Position numbers and translations under genes: made by a program. Shown here in pieces: positions 11,626-25,494 of a stretch of 64,000 nt of DNA. The stretch is from Rhopalosiphum padi (lineage: Eukaryota; Arthropoda; Insecta; Hemiptera; Aphididae). Every line of letters starts with the position of its first letter. Within the stretch, counting starts at the first letter, position 1. The notes under the pieces were generated by a model. That model saw nothing but the letters and a program-made list of their open reading frames with translations. It searched no databases and had not been told where the DNA came from. The DNA is taken from the NCBI RefSeq assembly GCF_020882245.1, contig NC_083598.1, positions 73,041,714 to 73,105,713 of the forward strand, in the 5' to 3' direction.

Positions 11626-14600
11626 CAACTATATACATATAAATAAATAACCTATAGGTTACCTACCTATTATACATAATTCATTGCTAGAAAAAAAATA
11701 GGTAGCAATACCTATAATATATATATATATATGTGTTAATATGTAGTATGTACAACATTGCAACATATACGCGTAGTATTAAATAAATATTTATTTCATA
11801 TTTTTGAGGCACGTCAAACGTGCATATATTATGTGTAGTCGTTTAGGTATACATAATGTATAATATATTGTATGCATTCATGACAGCGGAAAAACGATCA
11901 TTGTCGTGCTATTACGATTTCGCAACTTTTGATACAAGTATAATTTTTTATAATATCTATTTTTTCACAGACTGGGGCCGTGAATATTAGCTACATATTC
12001 AATGTAGTTGTCTATATTATGTATGTGTATGTACAATTTTAACTACACAGTAGATGTTATTGATAGTTTTATCTATCCAATAGGTACCTAACCCTTCAAT
12101 TTAATAAAGCTATTTATATTTTTTTAAATGTATAATAATTGATTTTAGTTTAAAGTTATTAATATAATATATAAGTCGAGTATATAGTAGTGCAAGTACA
12201 ATTTAATGTGCTTCAGTGTTTATAAATCACAAAATAATATATTTATATATTATTTATTTATAAGGAGGGAGTGAGGGACCAACGTATATGTATATAGGAA
12301 CTTGAATTTGACGTTTTAATGATAATACGAATATTCTATTTAACTAGAACGGAATTAAAAATGATTACTTATTGTATCTACGAGTTCTACGACACCTAGT
12401 TTAATGATCACATTTTTAACCGATTAGTTTTTTGAAAGTTTGATAGTTTTCTATTATATACCTAATTTGATTGTTTATTGGTTTAATATGTAGATCAATA
12501 AAAAACTTCTGGTGTTTCTTTAATGTCTTTTTTGTTTGAAAAAATTTTAAGTGAGTCATATTTTACGTATAGTTCTAAAGTTCCAACATCCATAATTCTT
12601 TAAAATTATCTCCAAGATTTCTCATAACTTTTTTGGTTATAAAATTAAAATAAATATTATCTAAGCTATAATTATAATTTTTATGAACGTTTAAAGCTCA
12701 TAAATATTGATGATATTGGATATCTAAACTTTTATAAATATCTACAATAAATCCACGGTTGATTTTAATTTGTAAATTGTTTGTTTAATAAGAAGTCGCT
12801 ATTATCATTTGTTGGTTTTCATATTATATCGATTAAATTTGAATTCGAATAATGTTATAAGGTTATAACATTAGTTTGTTGGCACATTTAAAATACAACA
12901 ATGAATAAAAATTCGAATTAATATTCAAATATCTATATCTTATTAGGAACCAAATAATAAGTTATTTGAGAGAATTAAAAATTTACAAGTGTGGGAATAC
13001 GTTGTATGTTAAACAGCCAGGGGTATTGATGGACTTCGGTACGGATCTGGTTAGATATGGTTCCGTATCATAACTGTATTGTAAATTAGCATATTTGAAA
13101 AAACAACTACGTTCTGACTCTATAGCACGAGTAAATACTAAATAATATTGTATTAATTTAATAATATTCACCTACATATTTTATCGTACAGTGTACAGAG
13201 CTGGATGTACTTTGGCTCCAACATTATATGCGGGTACCTATATTCCACGTCGACCTCGTTCGTATAGTAAGTTGATACCGTGCCAAAGTGTCGTTTTTAA
13301 TCGGGCGCTTCGTTGGCATTATATATTATATTATTATTATGTTTTACACCCCGCACGGCATGCAAGTGTTTTTCAGTGTATATACTGTATATAATACAGC
13401 CAGTGGCGCACCTAGTATTTACAGCAACCGTCGAAGACATGATTTATATCGCCTTTCCACCGGATCGGTAAAAATAAAATTTCGGCCAACGCCAGCAGTG
13501 AATCATACGATTTATACACATGATGTACCTATGTATATAGTATAATTGTATATAATGTATATTTTTTATGTTCCATTGCCGTGCGCGGACACTTTTTGCA
13601 GGGGATGCCAATATCTTTTTTAAAGGAATTATTAGGTATTAAAAATGTTAATTTTTAGAAGTATCTCCCACTACACACTTTGCAAATCGATAGTATCCTA
13701 TTTTTAAATGAATATCAGCGCCATGTCAGTGGCCAGTTTTTTCGAGTTATACCGTTTCACAAATATATGCAGGATATAAAAATAATATCGTATACGTGAG
13801 CTGATCGGTTCTCGTTGATTTCTAGTATGACCATTGTTATAAGTTATAACCTATGAAAATTCAAAAGGAAAAACAATTGGTAAATTATTACAACTTAAAC
13901 ATTTTAGCTGAGTTGATCATAAATATCATTATTCATTATAGGTAATAGCGTTTAATTTTGAATTGCTGCAATAACCTACTCGAAATTGATTTTTTACAAA
14001 TTTTTTATAAAATGTATAGTTCATTGTACATACAGAAAGATCGCATAAGAAGTTACTAATTACTATAGTTAGAACTTTGTATGTTTATCACAATAATATA
14101 TATTAATATACCGACTAAATCTGAAAGACTCGTCGGCTGCCATATATTTACTACTATATTATAATAATTATTGTTTTCGCTGTTTTACCGTACGCAACGT
14201 AACAACAAAAAGCTCTAATCCTCGAAATGTTTACACTTATATATTATAATGTTATTAATTAAAATACAAACGCGGGCTATACGTTTATGGCCACAATACA
14301 TAAATATTATTGTTGAACAAAGTGTACAAACACGATAGAACCTTATTGTCAAGTATTAAGTAGGTACATTGTATGCATAATATTATATAATATTACAATA
14401 CAACTATACAAGTCTATAAACTAGAGATGAATAATATTCAGGCAGTCGGAACACCGCCATCATATAATAGGTATATTATTTATAATCTTCACATTTACCA
14501 GGAAAATATAAACATTTATTCATATAGGTATTTACTTTAAAAATATATAAATAATTTGTTATTATTTACAAAATTAAAACTACGGTATGCCATGCATAAG

Positions 14601-16188
14601 CACCTAATCAAATAATGGATAGATACATCATATCAGTACATTACGTTATGTGTAGCCGTGCGAAGTAGGTATACTTCAGTACTTGTATACCAATATTATT
14701 TAAAAATCATAATTAGTTAGCATAAAATGAATAAAGGTTAGGTTAATAAGTAAATATTGTTAACCAACCACACGTAGCCACGTAGGTAGGCAATATTTTA
14801 GGGAAATAAGTTTTTAAAGGGAATTATCGGTATTATAGTATACCATAAATATAAAAATCGTACAATTTGGGTAAATATTTTTTATGAAGGAATAAACAAT
14901 TTCGAAAGATTTAACTTCTTAACCCTTTTCCCCGTCTGCAATGGTTATAATTCATAACTGGTAAAGAATATCATAATCATATTTGTCAAGCTGCAGTATT
15001 ATGTATACTTATTTTAAATTAAATCTATATTTATTTGTTATATACATATACCTACCAACCTATAATCTATTGATAAGCACTATTAGTACTAAAAATGGTT
15101 TATTATGTTCAATAGAAAATCAAAAAAAAAACTGCAGTTCAACTAATAACTGAATCCATTCCACTAAAATGCAAAAAAAATTCATACGTAATGTACACAT
15201 TAACCCCAGTGTTGAAAGGAAGAGATTATAATAAAGTAATCCAAACAATGTTAAGTTGAATTGATAAGAAAGATTTTAATACATTGAATAATAAATCATA
15301 TAATAATATAAAATGCACTCAAACACGTATATTATTGGCAACGGGTCGCATATCTCGACTGCCATAATAAGAAACTATATTATAATAATAATATTATAGC
15401 TAATATTTTGTAACTGCCGCATGCACACAATATTGAAAATATGTCACCTCTGCATTTTCGCTTTCCTTATAAATGTATAACTATAGATAGCTAATCTACA
15501 GTATGAAAATACTACTTATTAGTTATTGTATACAATCTACAGGGTGATAACTAAATTATAATTTAATATTTCAACACCCAGAATCATTGTTTGATTGGGG
15601 ATGAATGGCTTATATGTTTATGTCTTACAATAGACATATTTTTGACGTATCAAATTTATGAACATATTTCCAAAATATTGTATTTCCTCGCGGTTAAGTA
15701 TAGGCGGTAATGCGGTTGCGGTATGGCTTATAGATTTGAGAAAACACATAAAAGCGAGAGGTAAAAGTGTCGTACTTAAAATCGATGCGTGACACATTGC
15801 AGTATAACGACGTGGCACATATAAAACCAATCAACGACTACAATTTTGATTCACTCGGTCTCGTAAATCTATAAGTATATGTATGTCATAAAGGTATATG
15901 GTGCAGAAATGCAGAATAGTCTAAAAGTGAATAATAAGCGTATTATAATAACATTGCAGGTAACACAATTTATAAATTCAGGTTAGATATTGACATTTTA
16001 CATAATATGTAAAATATATGGAGTGAAATTCTGCAGTTCCACGTTGTAGACATTTTCTCACAATATATCAATAAGCGTACCTACCTAATAAAGAAAAAAA
16101 AAATTTAAACGTAAAAATGTAAAATATAATGATCTAATTTTTTAATCATCTCATTAATATTTTATTTTTCTCTTTCTATACATGTATA
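11626..16188. other. AT-rich intergenic region
   Basis: No gene was recognised. A slightly GC-richer patch at 13190-13550 has overlapping open frames with no protein features. It includes an orphan hAT-like end, CAGTGGCGCACCTAG, at 13401-13415. The rest is AT-rich spacer. Confidence 0.5.
13401..13415 (+). mobile_element. Orphan hAT-like terminus
   Basis: CAGTGGCGCACCTAG matches the usual form of a hAT-type terminal inverted repeat. No matching right end was found within the next kilobase, so the element is truncated or the match is fortuitous. Confidence 0.3.
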
Positions 16189-16812
16189 CAGGGTGTCCCG
16201 TGAGGATTTACCCATTGCGATATCTCCTGAAATAATGGAGATATCATAATTATGTCTTTTTAAAAACACACAGTGACAAAGACTACAAATATTTCATGTT
16301 TTTAATTAAATTTGTTTTAGTAAAAAATAAAAAATTTTTTTATTATTTATTTTCAAAAAATTGAAGATAGCTATTTTGTAGTTAATTTTTCTGAAAATTT
16401 GTCTACATTTTATTTTTATTAGTATCGTGATTTTCAATATCTTTATTTAGTTTCAAGAATATTTTTGTATTATTATAGAGCCACAAAATGTTTGATAACA
16501 CTGGCACTTATATAGTTATATAGTATTAAATAATTCACAAATTTTCTTGAAACTAAAAATATTAAAAATCATGAAATTAATGAAAATAAAATATTGAAAC
16601 GTCAGCATTTTCATAAAAATAAATTACGAAATGGCTATCTTCAATTTTTTTAAATAGTTAAATAAAAAATTATTTTTTTAACTTTTTACCAAAAGATTAA
16701 GTTAAATTAAATTATGAAATACTTGTAGTTGTTGTCTCTATCATAAAAAAAAAAATGATACCTCCATTATTATACAGGAGATATCGCAATGGGTAAATCC
16801 CCACGGGACACT
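16189..16812. mobile_element. Foldback (long inverted repeat) MITE-like element
   Basis: The element starts CAGGGTGTCCCGTGAGG and ends with the inverted equivalent CCCCACGGGACACT. Similarity between the arms goes far inward: GATTTACCCATTGCGATATC and, about 190 bases in, ATTGAAGATAGC both recur inverted on the right side. The two arms therefore form an imperfect palindrome of about 620 bases with a centre near 16500. No transposase is encoded. It is a non-autonomous element of unassigned superfamily. The target duplication is unclear because the flanks are simple TA-rich sequence. Confidence 0.75.
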
Positions 16813-18216
16813 AATATATAATATATATATTATGTTGAAACGTATGACCTTATTATATTACTTATACCGGCTATACCTAATACCTATATAGTAGAACATC
16901 AATAATCCGGAATAATTAGGGCTCTAGGTTATCCAAATTAAACGAAATAACCAAAAATCGTAAATTATAAATTTAAGAAAATTGTATTAAATATAATATT
17001 ATAAAATATATAATTCAATGTATAGTGTTAGACCAAACAAAATCATTACAAAGTAATACATATAACTATTACTTGCATATTATTATTTTTTATTTATATT
17101 AATATCAAAAAGTAAAATATAATTACATAACAAGACAAACTTACGGCTGTCCGGACTAATGGGTTTTTACTGTACTTATTTAATTGGCTAATACAATATT
17201 AGGCGGTTTTTTTGTTCGATTTTGTACAAAATCTGTTGTCCGCAAAATCAAAAACTTATGTAGAAGGTACCTAAATATTTAAGAGCATATTATTATCCGT
17301 TTTCCTGTTCGTAATCGAATGACAGACGAACATCGCATGATTATATTGTATTATATATATATATATATAGTTTACTGTTATGACTTCACCAAAATAGATA
17401 CATGCAATATCGGGTGGTCGCCGGCGATTCGAAATGAAAAATCGCTTTGTCGGCGCCGTAGGTAACTTATACATATTATAATACAAATAAAACGGGCGAT
17501 CGTTTTTGAATCGCTTTAATTAATAAAAATGCACGAATAGAGGATGAGGTAGATAGGTATAGACATAGAGTATACCTATTATAATGTCGACAGCGTATTA
17601 TTATACATTATTCGATTGTATTCGAAACTCCACGCACTTCCGTTTACCCGGAATTTTAAATTGCACAGGCACATAGTCGTGTCAAGTGGGTACTATATAA
17701 TTTTACTGTATCGATAATTCAATTACTCATTATGCATATATAGGACACATAGGTACATCGCACACGCGCTGGACGCTTCGCCGAGCTGATGAAATAAATT
17801 GGCTCGGCGTACACTCATCACCCTGCAGGCCGCAGGGGCGAATATCGATCAATTCGATAATATTATATAGACGACGACGATAAAATATTTAACACACTGC
17901 AACGTGACAACGAGGATATAGGTCTACGACATAAGATACTACGACGACGCGTCCCTCGATGTACCGAATAAAAAGTTTTCAATTATAATTTATAATCGTT
18001 AGTTATTATAATATAAAAAAATATTTCTTTGTTGTAGAGAAAAATCAATATATATATATTATATATATACACACACACGTATATACGTTGTGTTAATTAA
18101 AACAGCTGAGGCTTTTTTAAATTTAAAAACTAAAAGGCGTTATATATATTATACGATATACTTATATGTATATATTTTTTTTTTATTATTTCTTTTTTTT
18201 CTTTTATATAATATTT

Positions 18217-18262
<46 letters not shown>

Positions 18263-19357
18263 CGTTTCAACTCTTTGCGCTCCAATATAATAATTTAATA
18301 ATAGTAACAATCAACGCGTACTTGGGTTTACACTGTGAAATGAAAATACGTCGGCTGCACGTAAGATAAATTGCCAGCAAAATCAAACGATATGACATGT
18401 TTTGGAGTCTTTTATTTACTCAGCTAAAACGGTGTTATCAGAAAACGTTTAACTGACAACGGAGCGCAAAGTGTTAAGTGCGTCTTCACAACTCATCATA
18501 ATATATACACATTATAAACAACGTTATAAAATCCGAGATTCAAAACAAAACATCAACAAATTTGTTAAGTACATTTAACATTTTTTTTTCATTTTTTCAT
18601 TTTTTATGAAACATTTTTAATATTCCGATGATGTTACCTTTAAAACAATCATATAATACGAGACAAATAAAAGCTGCCTAAACATTATTTTGTTGTTCTT
18701 TTTAAGTTTTTAATGAAGGTTTGTTTACAGTGTGATGTTAATTTTTATTATTACAATACCATAAGAATCCAAGATATGCAACTTCGGATTGTCAACAATT
18801 GCCTAAGTATTTAATAAGCAGTTAAGTATAAGTTATGATTACAAGTGAAGAGTAATGAGAAACGTGAAGTATTTACTTTGCTATACTTAAATCTATAAGA
18901 AACAAGTTTTAACAATGGTATAAAAACGTACACTGTAAATTGCATATAATTAAGAATTAAATTTTAGCCAAGTATAGATAAATAAATTATTATGTGTAAT
19001 TATACTTCTAAATATAAGTTAAATATCCTAAGCATTTATATTTACATATAACATAAATTACAATAAATATTGTAATTCAAGAAACTTGAGAATGTTTATA
19101 GATGTAACATGAGATGAAATTTGAGTACATTGTTTAATACAATATATTAAAATTATGGTTTACCACAAATGTAAAATTAATATTAATCATTATTATAGCA
19201 AATATATTGTGAAAAAGCCATTGGTGTTTTTCTCGAGTTTCTTGATTGTCTAACAAGAATACAATATTCATAAGGCATAAGTTAGTACAGATAATCAAAT
19301 AACAAAGGTATAACTACATAAATGTTACATAATAATATTGGTGACAAGAAATGTGAA
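16813..19357. other. Intergenic region with a CpG-richer patch
   Basis: About 17395-17965 is visibly richer in CG dinucleotides (for example GGTCGCCGGCGATTCG and repeated ACGACGACG) than its surroundings. It has no supported reading frame. It could be a promoter, enhancer or non-coding exon. The remainder is AT-rich, with the trinucleotide array at 18218-18253. Confidence 0.45.
18218..18253. repeat. ATA/TAA trinucleotide microsatellite
   Basis: About 12 tandem TAA units, followed by an A-run. Directly visible. Confidence 0.9.
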
Positions 19358-19543
19358 CATAGGCGCAACCAGGGAATGCTAAGAAGACTTCAGCATCACC
19401 AAATGATAATACCATATTCTTTGTTTTTATTTTATAACTTTAGTTGAGATATATTTAATGGCTTTCAATAATGTTCAATTGAACACTAATCCAATATCTA
19501 TAATATTAGCACCCCAAAAAATGTAGGTTTAGTTGCGCCCATG
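19358..19543. mobile_element. Short TIR element (hAT-like MITE)
   Basis: The left end CATAGGCGCAACCAGG and the reverse complement of the right end, CATGGGCGCAACTAAACC, form an inverted repeat bounding about 186 non-coding bases. No clear target duplication was found, so superfamily assignment is tentative. Confidence 0.45.
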
Positions 19544-20375
19544 ATTAGTGATTACTATACGTTATGACATAATATGTCTAAACATCATAAACTTAAGTAT
19601 TTTCTAAATTTTAATATAATACTAAGAAAGTCATAAATTATTAAAAATTAGGAAAAGTGGACTATAATAGTGTGTTGAAAACATGTGCTAGTCAAAAATA
19701 ACTAGCGTAATTTTGTAAGTACATAAATACATATGTAAAAGCTCATTCATTTAAAAATTATATAATGTTAACACTTAGCAACAAAAAATAAAAACAAATT
19801 GGGACGGTGTATTTTTGTAACATCTCACTAGGATCTTTAAAAATTCATAATACTTAATCAGATACTAGGTAAAGTCAACTTTAAGTTTCCTTTATAACAG
19901 ATACATGACGTGAATGAACACAAAGCGACATGATTTTTATAGCTACTAAGGGGAGTAGGTATTAACAGATGTGGAAAGTCCGACTGGCCATACTTTTACC
20001 CTACAAATAGAGATACTTCAAAGGAACAAGAGATATTAGAGATCAACAATATATGACAAATCGACAATAAAAATCATTTAAAAAAATAATAAATATGTTA
20101 TATAACAGTCATTTTCTTAATGTCATTAATAAAAATAATAAAAAAACTTGCATCAATCAAAAATTAAAATGTTTTCTTTTAAAATTGTTCATTCAAAATT
20201 TTCATAACATAACTATACAAAAGAGTAACAATTCATAAATATACTCTTTAATTATTTAATTAAATTGAATAATAATAAAAAAAAAAAAAATAAACGATTA
20301 TCAGTCTTTCCCTAAAGCATGAGTCGGAATTTCCACATGCCATACTGTTAACACCACTAATCATTTGTCATATTA
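19544..20375 (-). other. 3' flank / probable 3' UTR of the LRR gene
   Basis: AT-rich non-coding sequence follows the stop codon of the leucine-rich-repeat gene. I see an ATTAAA-type variant poly(A) signal on the minus strand near 20248, but cannot fix the transcript end. Confidence 0.4.
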
Positions 20376-22867
20376 TCATACATGTATTTCTTGTTCTTCA
20401 CATTTTCCAATAGTTGTGTAGTGTATTTTTCTCGAAGAAGTATTAAATTCAGGTCTTAATCGTTTCAACCCAAATCTAGATACATATACTACTACACCCA
20501 AAAATGCAATTACAGCACAAAACACAAACAACATTACCAATTTGTGCCCACCGTGATTACCATCAACTAATGTTTTGCGTATCGGAGTTGGACAATCATT
20601 GCGATAAGCAGCATATGGATCAAGAGGGTTTTTTGGCAAATTTTGGTTACATCTTATCGACTCACCGTTGCGAACACTCACCTTAGTGGTACGCAACCAA
20701 CTATATAGGTTTTCAATATTACAACCACACGAAAATGGGTTATTGGACAAGTCGATGGCTAAAGATCTATTATTGGACTGTATACTATCCAAGATGGAGA
20801 ATTGTTCTTCAGAGAGTCCACGTATAAGATTACCTTCCAAGTCAATAAAACGCAAATGTGACATACACTTTATGTCAAAATCAATGCCTGTAAGTTGATT
20901 GTTGCTGAGATGTAAGTCAAGAAGACGAATTAATGGGCAGAAAACAAGAGGTTCTGTTATGACACTCATCTTATTTTGTTCAAGATGAAGTTTGGCCAAG
21001 CGACTTAAATTACTGTAGAGGAATACTTCATGCAAGTCGGCAGTTATATTCATAACACCTTCATCAGCAAATGCATCAGTGAGATGTAGTTCTATCAAAC
21101 TTTCAAAGTTTGAAAATACTCTATAAAATAAAATTGAATGTTGTTAATTTTTAAAGTTTGTTTTGTTTCATTAAAAAAAAAAAAAAAAATTTAACATTTT
21201 TATATGTGGAAATATTTAATTATTACTAAGGTTATGTTCTATTATTAGGGAAAATATTGGGAGGAACCTTTAAAGAAAAGAAAATTTCAATCAAAATTTT
21301 AGACCAAGTATTATTTTCATTGTAATGGTTGTATTATTATTAAAATAAATGCATATTAAAGTTAAATTAAATTTGAATTTATGTAAATTATAGAAGAAAG
21401 CATACCAATGTTTACTTTTTTACTTATATTAACAGAACAGTATTTAAAATAAATGCATAAATCAATCCTTATATAGACATTCTGGTGCTGAATAATTCAA
21501 TCAGTAGGTGGTCCTACTAGGTGTGGCAAGCAAATAACATGATGAGATCACACACTAGTGAGTAATTATTACTTCTAATGAATACTAAAATAGTGACCTC
21601 ACAAATTTATATAATAGCTTACTTAATATTCATTAGAGACGAATAACACTATAACCACCTATTATAACACTTGTATTGTTTAAAAAAAAAATAAAAATAA
21701 TAGATTTTAAATTCAAAAATATATTTAAAATTAACAACGATAAAAGTGTTTTAAAACATTGTCCTAAAGTTTAAGCCATAGAGTAATATTACTCATAATT
21801 TCTGTGGTTTAAACAGATAGATTTATGTAAATACATTTATTTTAACAAGAGATATTGATTAAATTAAAAAGCAAGAGGTCATTGTCACTATGATGTAACT
21901 AAAATTATGAAATTTACATTACTTAGGTAGATACTAAGATAAATAAAAAAAGAATCATGTCTGAAACTCACCTGGGATGATGAAACCCAATGCCATTCAA
22001 TCCTATCTTGTTGTTGTTAAGTATCAGCCGTTCAACATTTGAAACGTGATGATAACTCTTTCCTTTGATCTCTTGTATACCGTTGTTAGACATGTCCAGG
22101 AATCGTAGTTTGTCCATGGTGCTGTTGACGCCAAATATGTTTGTCGGCAGCTCGGGCATAGAGTTGCCAGTGAATATCAGCACCTGCAACCAGAGGAACA
22201 AGAGTTGGTACGAGTACGGAAATGAGGCACAGGATTAACGGGTTCTCATCTACTATCTACTAATACAAATTATAGTATGGGTGAGCAAATTAATTGTAAT
22301 CATCTATCAGCGGTCCAAGCTATAGGAAGCATTTAAAGGGGGTGTGGGTCATGTGGGTGAAATTGTCCTCTCGGATATTATTTGAGGGGGATAACTTGTT
22401 CAACCGTTCTTCTCTAAACTAGAAGACGCAAGGTGACAAAAGGAAAATTAATGATTATTAAGAGTAAGTAATTAAATTTCAAAGTATTTTAATTTTATCG
22501 ATTCGTTTTTATATTTTTAGGGTTATAATCATTTTTTTTTTTTAATATCTAATTTCTGGACGCCCAAGTGCCACCTATGGACTGCAGGAGTTAGTCGATC
22601 ACTCACCTCAGTTTCGCTGGGCAGGTTCAGGAACACGTCCAGACTCTGTTGCATGGACAGCCCTGTTCCCGTGCAGTTGACTGCGTACAGTTCTTGTCGG
22701 TCGTACGTCGTCCGGCCGCAGTAGCACGCACTCAACTCCTTCTTGACGCACCGGACCGGCTGCGGCCCAGACGTTGCGGCCGCCGGTGAAGGGGGCAGCA
22801 GCACCACCAGCAGCATCACTACCAGCAATGCGGCCACCGAAGGCGCCGGAACGGTGGACGCGGCCAT
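20376..22867 (-). CDS. Leucine-rich-repeat type I membrane protein, trophoblast-glycoprotein-like (3 exons)
   Basis: The exons, joined in phase, are 22867-22607, 22183-21972 and 21120-20376, giving 405 residues. Both introns have GTGAGT donors and TGCAG or TATAG acceptors. The ATG at 22867 is followed by a long hydrophobic stretch (about 9-31) that fits a signal peptide. An LRRNT-like cysteine cluster (Cys40, 48, 50, 65) precedes several leucine-rich repeats: LRFLDMSNNGI, VERLILNNNKI, LAKLHLEQNKM, IRLLDLHLSNNQL and LRFIDLEGNLI. An LRRCT follows (NPFSCGCNIENLYSW, Cys289/291/315/334). A membrane helix lies at about 351-373, with a short cytoplasmic tail of about 32 residues ending EIHV. N-glycosylation sequons occur at Asn64, 107, 182 and 275. 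The layout is that of trophoblast glycoprotein (5T4/WAIF1), known in vertebrates as a surface modulator of Wnt signalling. Orthology is inference; it could be another small LRR receptor. The tail fits a hydrophobic-X-hydrophobic PDZ ligand. Confidence 0.85.
21504..21662. mobile_element. Possible small MITE inside LRR intron 2
   Basis: Within the second intron, TAGGTGGT on the left and ACCACCTA on the right form a short inverted repeat. Inside, CTAATGAATA recurs inverted as TATTCATTAG. It looks like a small foldback element, but the ends are short and no target duplication is visible. Confidence 0.3.
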
Positions 22868-23980
22868 AGGATCGTCCACGCCGGAACGCGAAGGGATGGG
22901 GGTTTCACGCGGACCGGGAGAGCTGCACCAGCACCGACGAACAGGGATCAGAACGGCGCAGCGATAACACCGGACGGACGGACAGGCGACAGCTCGTCGT
23001 CACCACCACCACTGCAGGCAGCTGCGGGGGACGGCGGGACGCATGCGAGACGACGATGACCGCTTAACGCGAACGGTGTTGAGCGATGAAATCGTTTTTA
23101 TCGAACAAACAACCGCGCGCGCGGTCGACCTAAATAGTATCGTACGAGAGTCGGGCAAAATCGGTTTTTTCCCCTATATTGTTTTCCCTTTTTCTTTTTC
23201 TTTTTCGCGCACTGCCTTTTTATTATTATTATTATTTTTTTTTTTTTTGAGGTTATCGACACGGGGGCGCTATGGAGGCACAACGTTACCCGGCTATATT
23301 GTTCGACGGAGCGCGCAGCCCTGATTCAAAAATCTACCGCCGCCGTGTACAGAGAGCCGCCGTTCAGTACAGTAGTATTATATATTTTTAACAACTATAA
23401 CGACGTGGTACGTACCTTGCGACGATATAATATCAAAAATCGAACGCTGCAGTTGGCTTCGGTTTCTTTTTTTTATAAAATATATTATATTATACCTTTG
23501 TTACCCCTATTATTCACCACGCGTGCCTATAACGTCGCGAACATTGTAAAATGTTTCCCGTCACAGATCGTAATAATATTATGATAATGTACAGTATAAA
23601 AAAATAACCGAGTGGCGAACGTCGTGCAGTGATACACGAGACGACCGGTCGTCGTGCCGTAATATTATGTACTACTGAAGTAGTAGTGAGTACACACACG
23701 ACGTACTGATGCGGCGACGATCCGTTTTAACCGATAAATACGAATTTACGACGGCGACGACGATGCGCGTGAATGCGTGATGCACTACGGTAGATTTGCA
23801 CGGGGTGGGGGGCTTGCGAACAATGATGCGATTTATTGGATTATCAATTATCGTTGGAGCGACGAGAACGAGACACGTCTACTCGGTCGGCCGACCTCGA
23901 TTCGAATATTTTGCGCACGCGGACATAAAATAATAATAATACGACATATTTTATCCGCGATGCGATGACCGGTCGCGGTC
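22868..23980 (-). promoter_or_regulatory. CpG-rich promoter / 5' UTR region of the LRR gene
   Basis: Together with exon 1 this region is much richer in G, C and CG dinucleotides than the rest of the window. Examples are GACGGACGGACAGGCGACAG near 22975, ACAACCGCGCGCGCGGTCGA near 23108, and many CGACGACG runs up to 23980. It lies immediately upstream of the LRR start codon, so it probably contains the 5' UTR and promoter. No TATA box or initiator can be fixed. The open frames in it look like by-products of the GC content, not genes. Confidence 0.55.
23219..23248. repeat. TTA repeat followed by T-run
   Basis: About five TTA/ATT units followed by a run of T. Simple sequence within the promoter region of the LRR gene. 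Confidence 0.7.
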
Positions 23981-25494
23981 CTCCACCGATTGCCGCAATG
24001 GAAATATACATTATTTTAAAATAATATAAGTACATGCACGCGCGTTTTTCTACAAGGTGACTTGTTAAGTAACATTTTTCGTTAAAAAAAAAAAAAAGTT
24101 GAAAAAACGTTTTTGCCCAAGTTTTTTTTATATAAGACACCTATACATTTTTACAACTTAAAATATGATTTTTATTTTTATTTTTTGTTTATAAGTATTA
24201 AATTGTTTATTTTTTAAATATTTGTTCCGGTGTACTTACCTTTTGTAGACACAAAACACGTCATAAGTATTATCAAATAATATCGAAAAAAAATAATTTT
24301 TTTTTATTATTAAAGCGTTACAAACCTTGGAGATTATTATGCGAGGATAAACCGAACTCAAAAATGAAATAAATACGTTACGGTAATACGGTGAGGAAAA
24401 TATGAAAAAAATTCTAACTATTATTGTAGTTTATTTTTCTATGGCTTTCATAGTTTCATTGTTTCGATTTTTGGACCGAATTATATGTATACTAGGTAGT
24501 TATAATGTTTGGTTCGGTTTGAACTCTCTTGTTCAATGTACACTTAAGTTCGGTTTTTGAACAAAAATCAATAATATTATTCCAAACTAGGGAAATAAAA
24601 TTCCAAATAGCTATCCACAAAAAAAAAAAAACAACAGAAAATCGCCAAAATAAAATGTATTGATTTTATTTTTGTAAAATTCCTGTTGAAGTTGTACAAA
24701 AAGAAAAATACATATGGGTACTAATATTGACCAAGAAAATTATAAATAACGAAGTCAAAAGTCAAACTCTGTGAATCAGAGATCACGGATCACCCTGTAC
24801 ACCAATACAGCTACATCTTATATTCTTATATATATAGAAATAGCCAATAGGTATAAAAATAATTTATTCATACCTTGCATATATAGGTATACCGCATACG
24901 ATAATAATATTATACCGATTACCGTTTATATAATTATAGCATACACGATATACCTCTTGGCTATTATATACATATTATTACAAATCTCATAGTTATATAA
25001 TGTTTAATATTATCGGCTAAAACGTGCGTATTTCAGTATTTGTTCCCCCCAATCCTGTGATTTATGTATTAACTGCTTATGCGGAAAAATAAGTTGTGTT
25101 CGACGATCGTGTCGCTGTCGACCGAGACGCACGTAAAAGAATGTCAATATTGCCATGTACGTCCGGACACGTCGCTATACACGAAACCAATATAAATCAT
25201 TATGAGTGATGACCGAATACCGAATGGTTATGACTTAATGAGTGTTATTATTGTTATTTTAATATGTTAACCAGACCTTGATCAAGTTGATAACCTATAG
25301 AAAAAAACTTAAGAGGACTTTTTTAGTTTTTTATAGGGATTAACTGGACACTATTTGTTTAACACACTCACTGGGGTAAACAGAATATATTATATATATT
25401 ACTACCTATATATATATAACCTATAACATAAATATAATAACTAATAAGTTATATTAGACACAAAATGACCTATATATATGTATAGGCGTATGTA
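23981..25494. other. AT-rich intergenic region
   Basis: No gene was recognised. The sequence returns to AT-rich spacer. A single transposon-like end, GGATCACCCTGTA, is near 24787. A small CG-richer patch (25095-25180) has no reading frame. Confidence 0.45.

Noticed and set aside
13191..13545. Overlapping open frames of 67 and 85 codons
   Set aside because: No protein-family features; the second includes an orphan hAT-like terminus, so it is better seen as element debris.
22743..23324. Plus-strand and minus-strand open frames in the LRR promoter region
   Set aside because: They lie opposite exon 1 or in CpG-rich, low-complexity DNA and are explained by composition.
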